DNA of 64,000 bases from Paragordius varius (lineage: Eukaryota; Nematomorpha): positions 1,860,001 to 1,924,000 of the forward strand of contig OZ176054.1 of the NCBI GenBank assembly GCA_964247055.1. The letters are read 5' to 3'. The notes beneath the pieces were generated by a model that saw only the letters and a program-made list of their open reading frames with translations, was not told the DNA's origin and did not search any database. The first letter of the stretch is position 1; each line of letters begins with the position of its first letter. Below, in pieces: positions 41,736-53,289 of this stretch. Position numbers and translations under genes: made by a program.

Positions 41736-41981
41736 CAGGCATTTCTGGCGCGTCGTGCAAAATTCGTGATGGCGCCTCTCCCCCTCCATGCAACCCCTAT
41801 TTAAAAAAAATAATCAAATCCAATGGTCATGACCACTAATAGATGGGTTATTTTTTTATATATTATTTAAAGTGATAACTTTGAAATACCTATTTTTTTA
41901 AATTTTTTAAAATCCGGGGCCCCTTCAACTATGGCGCCCGGTGCATCAGCTTCTCCTTTCCCCCCTCTAGCTATGCTTCTG
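41736..41981. mobile_element. hAT-type MITE, second copy of the 38472 family
   Basis: Starts CAGGCATTTCTGG and ends CCTCTAGCTATGCTTCTG. Inner sequence (GGCGCC, GACCACTAAT, GGGGCCCC) parallels 38472-38736. Flanks ATATTGGT and ATATCGGT match at 7 of 8 bases. It begins nine bases after the end of the hAT element to its left. Confidence 0.8.
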
Positions 41982-41989
41982 ATATCGGT

Positions 41990-42987
41990 ATGTCTTTTAT
42001 TTATTCAAAGGGGAAATCTATTTTAGAAGCTTTCCTTATTGATATCGATATTATAACTTTTACCACTTCTGCATCCAAATACATAACACATCATTATTTA
42101 TATTATATATTTTATTTTTTTACAAAATAATTATATCTCTGAAAAATGTAATGATAGTTTTTATAAATTTTTATCATGTTTGCGTCAATTTATTAAATTA
42201 AAATGAAAAATGCTGGAAAACACTAATTTCATATCAGTTTTGGGATATGACAAAATAGCTAAGAGGATAGAAAATCTGCTTTCTCAAAACTAATATTTTT
42301 CATGTAAAGTGCTTAACACTAAATTACACTTTCAGGTTTTTGTATGCGAGGAATTTGGGGGTAGTTTTCTTTCTAACCCACAACTTAACTTAAATTTTTA
42401 AAACACATACTACTGCTTATCTAATTCTCTTCCCCTATATAAGATAAAAAACTTAAAAATTTAACAGTTGTTGTTTAACTTCTAGAGTCCCAAATTTAGA
42501 TAATCAAACAGCTGATATTAAAGAAATAAATATAATTTGTTTAAATAGTAATTACAAGCTTTATAAACTTAAAAAATTATTTTTTAAACCATAATATTTG
42601 ATTAAGCTTTTTAATATTTTATATAAAAAAACTTTTTTGGTATCACTTAAAACGCTAAGGGAAGCATATTTTTAAATATGGCCGAATGATGAAATATTTT
42701 TTTTGTATTACTAAACTTAAAATAATGTTGAAATTACCTCAAATGGTCAAGAAGTATAAAAATCCATAAAAACACCAATTTAAAACTATCAAATGTTATC
42801 GTCAATTTTAATTTATTATGAAAATTGCTGTATAGCGGAAACCCCAATAAGATTTTCTAATTGCTATGTCCTCACAGCCATATCATTAATTATTATAAAA
42901 GCACATTAGCAAAAAACATTAAAATTGCGTTACAATAAACTTCATAAGCAAAAGAATGGCAAAATATAATCACATGGTACCACATGT
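41990..42987. other. Gene-free stretch upstream of COX11
   Basis: A+T-rich, with no repeat, RNA or coding exon recognised. The COX11 promoter should lie in its right part. Confidence 0.5.
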
Positions 42988-43814
42988 ATGAATCGCACCT
43001 TTCAGCGAAATGTGCTTTACAATGTGATTGCAACCGGTATCGGATTTTTAGGCTTAAGTTATGCTGCAGTTCCCTTATATAAAAAATTCTGCCAGGTAAA
43101 TTATCTATATATTTTTTTTTTATAAATTTGCTTATATTTTTTATTTTTAGTATACCGGTATAGGTGGAAATAGCGCTTTGCTTAGTCAAACCGATTATGG
43201 GGATTTAGCTAAAAAGCCAGTTGGCACACGTCCATTTAAAATTATTTTTAATGCCGACACAAACTCTCTCACGCAATGGAATTTTAAACCTTTGCAGCAT
43301 AGCTTAAAAGTAATTAAATTTTTTGTCACTTTTTTATAAGCATATTTCATTTTTTATATTTAAATTGAATAAATCTGTATCCCTTACTTTTCATTATAAA
43401 CAAATTTTTTTGTGCTTATATTAATTTCCAAAAAGGTGGTTTCTGGGGAACCATCGTTGGCTTTTTATTCGGCCGAAAGTAATGATACCGAACCAGTAAT
43501 TGGGATTGCAACCTACACGATTTTGCCATATGCAGCGGCTCAGTATTTCCATAAAATTCAATGTTTTTGTTTTGAAGAACAACTTTTATATCCTCGCGAA
43601 AAAGTTTACAATAAATTTGATTTATAAATTCTATACCAAACCATTTTTTGATTAATTTCCGTTTTAATCTATCATTTTTTAGATTGATCTCCCTTTGCTT
43701 TTCTACGTGGATCCGGATATCGAAAAAGACCCAAACCTCAAATACATTGATAACATTGTTTTGTCTTACACATTTTTTAAATCCAAGAATGAATTCGAAG
43801 ATGTTGATACGTGA
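42988..43814 (+). CDS. COX11: Cytochrome c oxidase assembly protein COX11
   Basis: Exons: 42988-43095, 43151-43309, 43436-43603 and 43683-43814 (stop TGA), every junction in phase 0, 188 residues. COX11 is a copper chaperone anchored in the mitochondrial inner membrane that delivers Cu to the CuB site of cytochrome oxidase subunit 1. Seen: one membrane helix running into GFLGLSYAAVPLYKKFCQ, FKIIFNADTNSLTQWNFKPLQ, VVSGEPSLAFYSAESN and the copper-binding IQCFCFEEQ (both Cys present), then LLFYVDPDIEKDPN and IVLSYTFFKSKNE. Start: an in-frame TAA at 42967-42969 with no acceptor after it makes ATG 42988 the likely start. The usual N-terminal mitochondrial presequence is then missing; only MNRTFQRN precedes the helix. 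Confidence 0.93.
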
Positions 43815-44552
43815 CGAGTTATAAATAAATATTATTCTTTCCACAAATAATTACAAATAAGTTGGATATTTTGATTTAAAGATTTATTTTAATGTTAAAT
43901 GCAATGGGATTCACCAAAAAATATATAGGGTCACAAATGTATTTAACTTGTTTCAATGACCGTGCACCATATAATATGGCTGAAAATTCCATAGCTGACA
44001 TATACGCAGTAATTTATGCTCAAAATAACATCAAAAAATTTAAAAAATAACTCAGGACCATAAAAAGCACTTTTAGGGTAGCATGTGACCCGTGGCCACG
44101 ATTTTAAAATTTGTTGTGAATATTATTCGTGTGTAGTTATAATTTAATATAATTTGTTGATTTGAATTATATTTTTTGATAATAACGATTGAAAAAATAA
44201 GACATGAAACAAAAAATTTAAATAAACATTTAATATTATAAAGTGTTTCCAATATTTTTGGCAAAGCATCATGTTTGTACTTACACACCCCCACTAAAAA
44301 CATTACTAATTACCCTATATCCTTCACAAATAAATATAGTATATGCTGGAAGAATTTATAAGCTAAATTTTACAGATTTCATATTTTAATTGTTTTAGGA
44401 CATGTACTTTGGGAAATTTTTTGGTGTGCGTTATGTTCGATAAAAACTATGTCAGAATAGTGAAAAAATTTAAACGATACCAAAATGGCGAGAAAACAAC
44501 ATAATGTTTAACTTTCAATATTTTTATTCAAAAATTATATTAAATATGTCAA
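43815..44552. other. Convergent spacer between COX11 and CWF19L1-like gene
   Basis: A+T-rich with GTAGCATGTGACCCGTGGCC near 44077-44096, which resembles the subterminal part of the GGCCCGCG hAT MITEs. No gene is seen. Confidence 0.4.
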
Positions 44553-45722
44553 TCAAGATGGAATCAATATTTTTGAGTTATTTTCGTCAACTTTATCGTT
44601 TTCGAATTTTTCCTCAGACCCAATTTTCGATTGTGTATCCCTTAAGGAATCATGAAATAGGAGTCGTAGGGCCCGTATGCATTCATCTTCATACGTTTTG
44701 TTGTGAACAACAGATTTCCAATCAACTTTTGATGGGGCATTCAATAGCGCTGGTTGACAGAAAACTTCTCTAATTGAAAAATAAGAAGAGTTGAAAAATC
44801 GTTAAATATTAATTTATTACTGTTCATCAATATACTTTGGTTTTTAGGCTAGTATAATTAGCACACAATTAAGTGTTTAACTATAAAATATATGGCTGAA
44901 ATATATTTTGCTTTATATTATCAATTGATCTTTAACACAAAAATATTTCAACGTATAAATTTTATTGAGTAATTATGGGAAATCTGGATATACTCTCTGA
45001 GAATATTGTTCGTTTAATTTTTAGCTAAACTAATAAAGGAAAAATATTATAAATATGTTTAACATTAAATTTACCAACAAATATGAGTTTACGAAACATT
45101 TAGTATGATAAAATTCTCAAAAGGATGTCTTAATACAAAATTATAAATGCTTAGGATAGGTATTGTTTGGGATAAAATAAAGATACGTGTTTTGAAAACC
45201 TGGCAAAATTAATTGGAAAATTGGTATTATCATTAATTTCACAAAAATATTTGACACCATCATCCTGTTCAAGGTAAAAATAACGCATCCGGTTATTTAC
45301 AACCTAAAAATTAATTGCAAATAAACTTGTTTTATATCAGTATATTCAGGAAGAATATTTAGGGTGAAATTATATTTTCTAGCCATCTCCATAAACGTCG
45401 TTTCGACCGATTTATACTTATCGTTGGAAACTTGCAAGCAGTGAATTTGAAAGTGTGGTGTTTTGTAATTTCTTTCAAAAAAGACGGCTCTTAAATTTTG
45501 TGTTTTAAAAAAGTTTATTAAAAATTGTTTTATATCATTAATCTCTTTCAAAACTGTCGGAGGAACGTAAGATATGGAAGAAAAATGATCAATCGGTGCC
45601 ATAATAATGTGATATGGTGTTAAAAATCCTTTTGCCAGCGCAATATAGATTTCTTTACCGACATAAACAATTAATTCTTTATCAATATTTTTATTGCCCA
45701 AGCAAAACCAGCAATTGGCTGT
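44553..45722 (-). CDS. CWF19L1: CWF19L1-like protein, C-terminal CwfJ domains
   Basis: Minus-strand exons 45722-45327 (an in-frame ATG lies at 45728), 45303-45200 and 44769-44553, phases agree. Seen: TANCWFCLGNKNIDKE (HIT-like CwfJ domain 1, with the CWFC zinc site), GFLTPYHIIMAPIDHF, RAVFFERNYKTPHFQIHCLQV and LPEYTDIKQ, then the second CwfJ domain (RYFYLEQDDG, NFPINFAREVF, LLNAPSKVDWKS). CWF19L1 acts in late spliceosome release with DBR1-related partners. Full-length relatives carry a metallophosphatase-like N-terminal domain of about 300 residues. I found none in the next 2.7 kb, and the exon starts after a good acceptor (TATGCAG). Either the upstream exons are small and diverged, or this is a short protein starting at 45728. 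Confidence 0.85.
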
Positions 45723-45728
45723 CTGCAT

Positions 45729-48423
45729 AGCGAGTTAAAAAATTTAAATATATCAACATATGTGAAACCAAAAATATGAAGGATTATCAAAAATAAAATT
45801 TACTTTCTATGATTACGTTTATAAATTGAACTTCTTCAAAAGTGTATTAGTTTGATTTCCATATATAAGGGTGTGATTTTAATTTAATATATTCAGTTTT
45901 TTAGTAAAACTAAAATGTGTAAATTTTTAATACGTAAAAACATGTCCATAAATTGGTTTTTGTTAAATCAGAAAACATCAATTCTATATGCTTATTAATT
46001 TATGACTGACGCTGAACTAGGAGGAGGCTTTTATTAATTTAGCGTAAGCCCTACTCAGAAAATAATCCCTTAATGTGTTTATTATTACAAATGATTTAAT
46101 TACAGTTATGTATCCTTTATTTTATCAAAAATTTATTTTTTTTCGTTAAATGGGCATAAATATTTGGTGAAGAATGGAAAAAACAAGAGCTCTATGGTAA
46201 TTGTTATTTTTTGATGAATGATATTGTTAAGAGCTCTTGTTTCTTCCATGCTTTAACAAATAGTTATACCCAAACGAAAGAAAATAAATTTTTGATAAAA
46301 TAAAGGATACATGACTGTAATTCCTCTTGATGCCGTAAAGCAATACAGTCGATCCATATGTATAACCATTCCCATGTAAAAACTTTAAAAGATATGTCTT
46401 TTAGTTTAAATATGGCTCATAATTTTGTTTAGCGTTTAGCCCTTCCCTTCTCTAAGTAAAAATCAACTCCTAAAAATTATATCTCTGACGCCATAATCTG
46501 GAACTAAAAATTAATTAAATGCTCATTATTAGGATTTTAAATATATCAAAAAGGCACAACCTTTATGATGCCAGAAACCATATAGAGTTTTGACCTTTCA
46601 AAATACAAGGAATCCCTCATAGTTTCAAGGTGCATGCTGTTGAAGGATGAATCGGTACACTTGAAATGATAAAATCAGTAAATAAAAATTGAATATAACG
46701 ACGATTCCGGAAACGTTTTGAAACTAATTAATAAAAAACAACTATATTTATGATCCACATAGATATGAATGGAAAGGTGGAAAGAAAATGAGTTCAACTT
46801 TACGGGTAGACACAAAAAATAAGCAATTTAGATGACTTAGAAAGAGTTATATTTAGCGGTAAAATATCTAAAACAAGGCTAAGATTATCAGTATCGATTA
46901 AGAAAATATAAACAGTAAGATTATTCTAATTAATAAATCTATCCTTTGTTCTACCCGACTACATGTTTTAGTCTTAATGATTAGAAAAATCGTCAGGGTC
47001 TAAACAAAATTAAATTATTGCTAATCCGAGGGCTCTCATTTATTTGTAGAACCTAATTGATTACATTATTGATATATATTAGCATTGGTAAAACACTAAA
47101 TTTAGAAAAAATATTTTCCCATTGTCGCCGCTGTTTATATTTGGTACTAATTTTAAATCTGTTTTTTTTGCTGACTATATTTTTCATTCAATTATAAGAA
47201 AATATTGTATTTGAAATTTTTAACAACACTTTTAACCCTTTGTAAACTCTTAGTGACCTTTTCACTTTTTGTCCGCGATGACATTATTTTGGGTAGTTTT
47301 ATACCCCAGAGCTCAATCTTATAAATACCTTACTGTTTTGAAATTTTAGTTAAATTTCAATTATCAATTTTTCTCCTGCATTAGATAAAAAAGCGTATAT
47401 TTTTTAGTTTTTTGACTTGTAATATCTAAAATTGATACACCCAAATACGATTGAATTAAACAACTGATTTTAAAATATCAAATTTTTGCTGGTAAAATGC
47501 TACCTGTAAGTTAACCAAAGTTAATATTTATATTTATTGGCCATAATATACATTTTTTTGCCTATTGTAATACTGATTTAGAAATTTTAAGAAAAAGGCG
47601 GCGAAAAAGTTTGAGATAAGGATTTTCATTTTTTTATATTATGGATATAAGGCTAAAGCATATATACCTTAAATATTTATTTAAATTTTAAATCACTATG
47701 CGATGTAAATATACCAAAAGGTTATGAAGTGTTAAAACATGCGGGAACCATCTATTTTATGCATTAAAACGGAACCGAATAGATTTAAAAAATTGCGGGG
47801 GTAATCAAATCATAAATTGAAAACAGAATGGTTGTGAGAAGTCGTCCAAATAATCATTTCACCCATATTATTTTAAAACTGCCATTTTGGCAAGCTATTT
47901 TAAACTATATTTAAATATATTAAATATCCTATTGATTGCAATTTAAATTTTCATATCTTATCAAAATATCACATCAAATACTGTTAAAACAATAAGGATA
48001 TATAGAGTTCTTCATTAGACGGTTCATCATTAAAGGTATCCAGATATTTTATTTTTATGTTGTATTTAAGCTTTATTATAAGTTAAACCAGATTCAGCTT
48101 GGGGATTCGCTCAATGATATCAAGTATATATATTATTTTAATACATTTTACAATCTCGAACAGAACAGGATTATAAAAAAAGAATGCATATTTAGCAATT
48201 GAATTTGTATTGTAAAGTAATACCAATTATTTTAAAATATTTTATGTGTGCGATTACTTGTTGGATTCATTATAACAACAAACACTTTTTTACATTTCAT
48301 TTAGAAAAACAAATAATCTTTTATTTATTTATTAAAAAAAGTGAAAATGCAGTCAGTAAATGAGATGACTAGTATAGGTGTTATAGTGCAAAGTACATAT
48401 ACTGAGTATAATGTGGCAAAAAA
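45729..48423. other. Stretch between CWF19L1-like gene and FPPS
   Basis: Holds the palindromic MITE 46101-46319 and a worn TTAA-type repeat at about 47217-47640. Upstream exons of the CWF19L1-like gene may hide here, but I see none. Confidence 0.45.
46101..46319. mobile_element. Palindromic MITE, TA target
   Basis: A 219-bp hairpin-like element: TACAGTTATGTATCCTTTAT with TTTTATCAAAAATTTATTT on the left, AAATAAATTTTTGATAAAAT with AAAGGATACATGACTGTA on the right. The palindrome continues inward to GAGCTC on both sides. Good arm match suggests recent activity. Confidence 0.85.
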
Positions 48424-51400
48424 TTATTTGATTCTTTTGTAAATGAGTTCAGCATAATACGTAAATACATCCTTAGGTATATGAGGCATAGCTTTTTTGG
48501 CTTGTTCAAGAGAATCTAAAGGAAAAATTATATGAGAGAATCAATCATTTGTCGCACTTTATTATATAATAAATATAACATTCCAATATGAGATAATAAA
48601 AAACTAAATGATGAAAAAGTAATCAATCCTATTACAAAAATAATATGTATATAAACCTACCTTCTTTAACATATATATTGCCATCAGGGATCTCCTCTGA
48701 ACTCCCAACAAAAAATCTCGCATCCACCGAATCTCCATGATTATTTTGCTTCAATCTTTTGCAACTTTCAATGTTATCAACAACATTATTATTTTGCAAG
48801 TCATGGTGATTTTCAACGATATCAGTGTTATAATTATTGCCATCATATAAATTTTCGATTTCAGATTGTATCAGATTGTGGTAATACGTTTCAAATTGAA
48901 TGAAAAGCTCAGGTAATCCTAAATCCCTATACACCTGTTTAACACGCTCGATTGCGGATGCAGTTTCTAAAATAAGATATAAATAAAATTTGTTGTAAAC
49001 TACAGATTAATTAATAATATTTCATGGAAAATAAATAACCAAATACTTAATTTTACTTATTATTTATTGATTTTTGAATCGTTCTACATTAATTAAAGTA
49101 AAAGCAACTAAAATTTTAATATTTTATTAAATGGCTATAAATAATTCAAAAATACAACCTTTTTCATCGGATTTTTTGCCATAATTTTGTCGCAATATTT
49201 TCGCTTGTTCTTGAGAAGCCTTTTCCACAGCATTCACAATGAGCCAAGAACATTTAAAATCTTGAATATCTGTGCCAATTTTTCCAATCACCTCAGGCTC
49301 ACCAAAACAATCCAAATAATCGTCCTTTAATTAGATATATAATATTTTGGAATTATTATAAAATAAAGGTGACAAATCAAAAAAAACATATAACAATAAG
49401 TCTTGAATGATACACCCTAATTATTTTAAAAACAGTTTATAAGCAATAAATATTGATTTCCATTAAGATATTAACCAACTGATTCTTTGATATTCTTTGG
49501 GCGATTTATTTTTTATAATATAACTACATATAGAAATTATCGATAAAAATATCAATAAATTTAAAATTTTGATATCATATTCTATATATTTCGATAAAAT
49601 CCATAGGATAATATCTAAAAATTAAAAAGTTGATGCAAAATGTTCATGTTAAATAAGGTTATGATATAATAAATTATTAACAAGATATGTTAAAATGTTT
49701 ACCTGTACTTGGAAATAATATCCCATATAGTAAAGAATGCGTTTACACGTTTTAACATTTGACTCATCCCAATAACCTGTCTGAAAATTACAATATAATT
49801 TTTATAAATATATAAAAAATCTTAAAATAATACATATATATATTTTAAAAGTAATACCAAATGCAGTGCTGCTAAAATGGGTAAATAAAATGAATAATAT
49901 ATCGTTTTGTATTTAACGATAGTTTCATATCTTTCGAGTGTAAAATAGGACTTAAATTCGGCATCAGATTGTATTTCATGATATCTAGATTGCAATGTAT
50001 CAAGGCATTGACCCATTTCTGTCCGATTTATTATCTAAAATAATATGATTTTTATGAAAAAAATCATAAAATGACTATTAAATTTGAATTATATAAAAAA
50101 GTAAGATAAATTATTTTTTATAAAGAAAACTATATTTTTAATCTTTGTCTTTTTTAATGTAACCTAGGGTTTTCGGTTTTGAAATAGTGGACAGGTAAAT
50201 TGGTGTCAAACTCAATTTTATATTTCACATATAAGAAATAAAATATTTTTTATGCAAAAATTCTTTTACTAATTTTAATTATTTCATAAATTATCTTACC
50301 TCTAAAAATAATTCTAGCATAGATAGGTAACAGGGATCATCGGATAAATACTTTTTCAACAAGCTAAAAATAGAGGATTCAATAAAGATGGCATCGTTTA
50401 TAGCAATGTTTCCTACCTCTTTCTATATGAACAAAAATAATATTTATATATTTCAATACGAAATCCAAAAAACCAAATTGTGTAAATTTGTATGTATAAA
50501 TTTTCTTTAGATATATTTTATAAAATTCCTTTTTTTTCATTCAAAGAAAATTTTCATAACACAATTATATGAATATAATGAATAACTGTTGTTAAATTAA
50601 AAAACATTCTAATAAATGCGATAAAAACTGTCATAATTGATTGAAAAGGTGTTTAAAAATTCCTTAATTTAATAGAATATCTTTTGTAAAAAATTACATT
50701 TTTGTACCAACAAGGCTGATCCCGTCGTGTGATTGATTCGTCCATTATATCATCCAATATAAGGAAAAAAGCTTGCATCTAATTAAGAAAATAAAACTAT
50801 GTAAGATTTACCTAAAATAACACCCATACAAATATATAATAAAATACATGTACAGTATGCAGTTTAATGGTTCCTTATTTCATATTATACCATTTACAAT
50901 TCAAATTCACCCTTAAACAATTCAAATTGACCCTTGAACAATTCAAATTCACCCCTGAACAATTCAAATTCAACCTCAAATAAAATATATGTTTTTAGAT
51001 TAAAAATTACCCAATATATTTATATATTTTTAAACAATAAAAATTTTGTTTTAAATTTAAATAATACTGAAAAAATAAACTATGCCATAATGATATATTT
51101 CTCATTAATAAATGAGTTATATTAGTTTGAAAACACATAATTTATTTTTAGGGTGAATTTGAATAGTTCGAGGGTGAATTTGAGCTTAAATGGTATATAT
51201 AAGGTTGCAACACAGTAGTGCTGTAAGAAAAAAAAATGTTTATTCAACATATTGTTGTTTTTTCCATACATGACTGTGTTGCGAATTTCCCAACAATAGT
51301 GGGAAATAAGCAACCATTAAAATGTATATTATATATGATTGATTTCGATCAAAGTTTTTCCCCAAAATTAAAGGTGGCTGAGTTGATGTAGGATTTGATT

Positions 51401-53244
51401 GATTTCCAAGAGGTTCTACATGACGCATCTTCAAGTTTTATGTCTTGCAAGATAGAATCTTATGTGATTGTGGAAGACCAGGTTTCAAAGGACGTCCTGA
51501 GTCCAGCTTGTAGTGGGATTAGTTGTAAGTAATTATCAGGTTTCCGTCGGTAAATGTGATCTGCCCATTTAAGCTGTTTGGCTCTGATGTAGGAATTAAG
51601 GTTAATGATATAAAAGATTTTGAATGGGTTAAATTCATTTTGAAAGCTGTAGAGTTGACTGTGTTAAAGGTGTAAAACATAGTTTTTAATATTTTGGTTC
51701 AGCGAATCGAAAATTTGTGATGTTTGATTTTTTCATTGGCCAATACTCAGCGCCATAAGTTAGGGTAAGTCGTATAATTTGGTTGGTTTCAAGATTGATA
51801 TAGTTATTATTTAGATGTGTTTTAATAAATGATATTTTCCCAGGCCTCCAAAGTTCTATGTTTTAGGGTCTCTTTTATTACTCGTTTGGGGGAAATTACG
51901 TCGTCTAAATATTTAAATTGGGTGACAGTTTCGTAGTTAAACCAATTGGGAATAGAATTTGAAATGCTTGTAACGGGTGGATGATTTTTTATGCACATGG
52001 TTCGGCGTATATGAAGCCAAAATTTGCATGTAAGGCACCGAATAGAATTCGTTTTTACTGCTTGATTACAGAATCTGCAGGGTTTTGGTTTTTTATATTA
52101 CCATACATTATTTTTGTTTTGTTTTATTTGAATTAACTTTGACACCGTGTTCCTCAAGACAGCTTTTACAGGCATCTATGGTTTGTAGTAGTCCATCTTT
52201 GGAAATGTATTCATGAGATCATCCGCAAAGAGTAACTCCTGGGTAGTCTCAGCGAACGTTTTGGTTTTTTCATCTATTACAATTATAAAAAGCAGAGGAC
52301 TAAGGGTAGATCCTTGGTAAAGTCCTGAAAGAATATCTATTAGATCAAATAGACCGTGAGATGTTTCGAATTTGGCTTTTGAACTATTATACAATAACAT
52401 TACCAGAGTGGGGTGTTTGAAAGATTGTATTTGACATATAATAAACATTGCACGTTTGCCGGATAGAAAGCCGAATCGCATATCGTTCAAATAAACTTTG
52501 GATCTTATTTTATCGTACAATATGAGTTCAAAAGAGTTTAAAAGTCTGTTCTAAGATTTTAATATGCGGTATGAATCAGGTGAAGGGGATCGCCTTTTAC
52601 CTTATAAATAGGTATTATGACGCTTTATACTGGAATTCAGGGAGAGTTTCAGAGTAAATGATAAGATTGAACTTGGTAAATTTGAGGAAGTATTGTCACT
52701 AGCTTTTATTATGTCAAGCGTCAGTTCAGATAAGCCTGGTGTTTTACCATTTTTTAGTTTGGCAGACGGATGTTGATATCGTTGATGTATTCAGCGCATC
52801 CGGATAAGGGAGGCTCGGTTGATTATAAGTAATTGGCGAAAGTACTGTTTAATATGGATGGGTTATGAGATATATCATTATTGTTTATTGTTTGTGGCTT
52901 TCACAGATTTTATGTTTGATGACATTTTGTTGGGGTTTGAATGTTTAACATATCTGTATGATGTAGTATTGTTGTTAGTATCTTCCTCGATATTATTTGA
53001 AATTTCCAAGGCTTTGGGATTTATGGCTTCTTTTCTTATTTGTTTTTGGCAAGAGCTTTTAGCGCATAAGAAAATTGTTTTATTTTTGGGAGTATTTTTC
53101 TTAAAACTAACAAAAATACTTTTTACAGATATGTAAGTCATTTAAAATCCAACAAAAGGTCATCAAATTAAACATAAAATCTATGAAAGCCACAAATACC
53201 CATAACCCATTCATAGTAAACAGTAATTTCGCCAATTACCTCAA

Positions 53245-53289
<45 letters not shown>

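Noticed and set aside
43416-43844. 142-residue minus-strand open frame
   Set aside because: It is the antisense shadow of COX11 exons 3 and 4.
52878-53136. Hydrophobic plus-strand and polar minus-strand open frames
   Set aside because: They fall within the inverted repeat beside the LINE fragment and show no family features.
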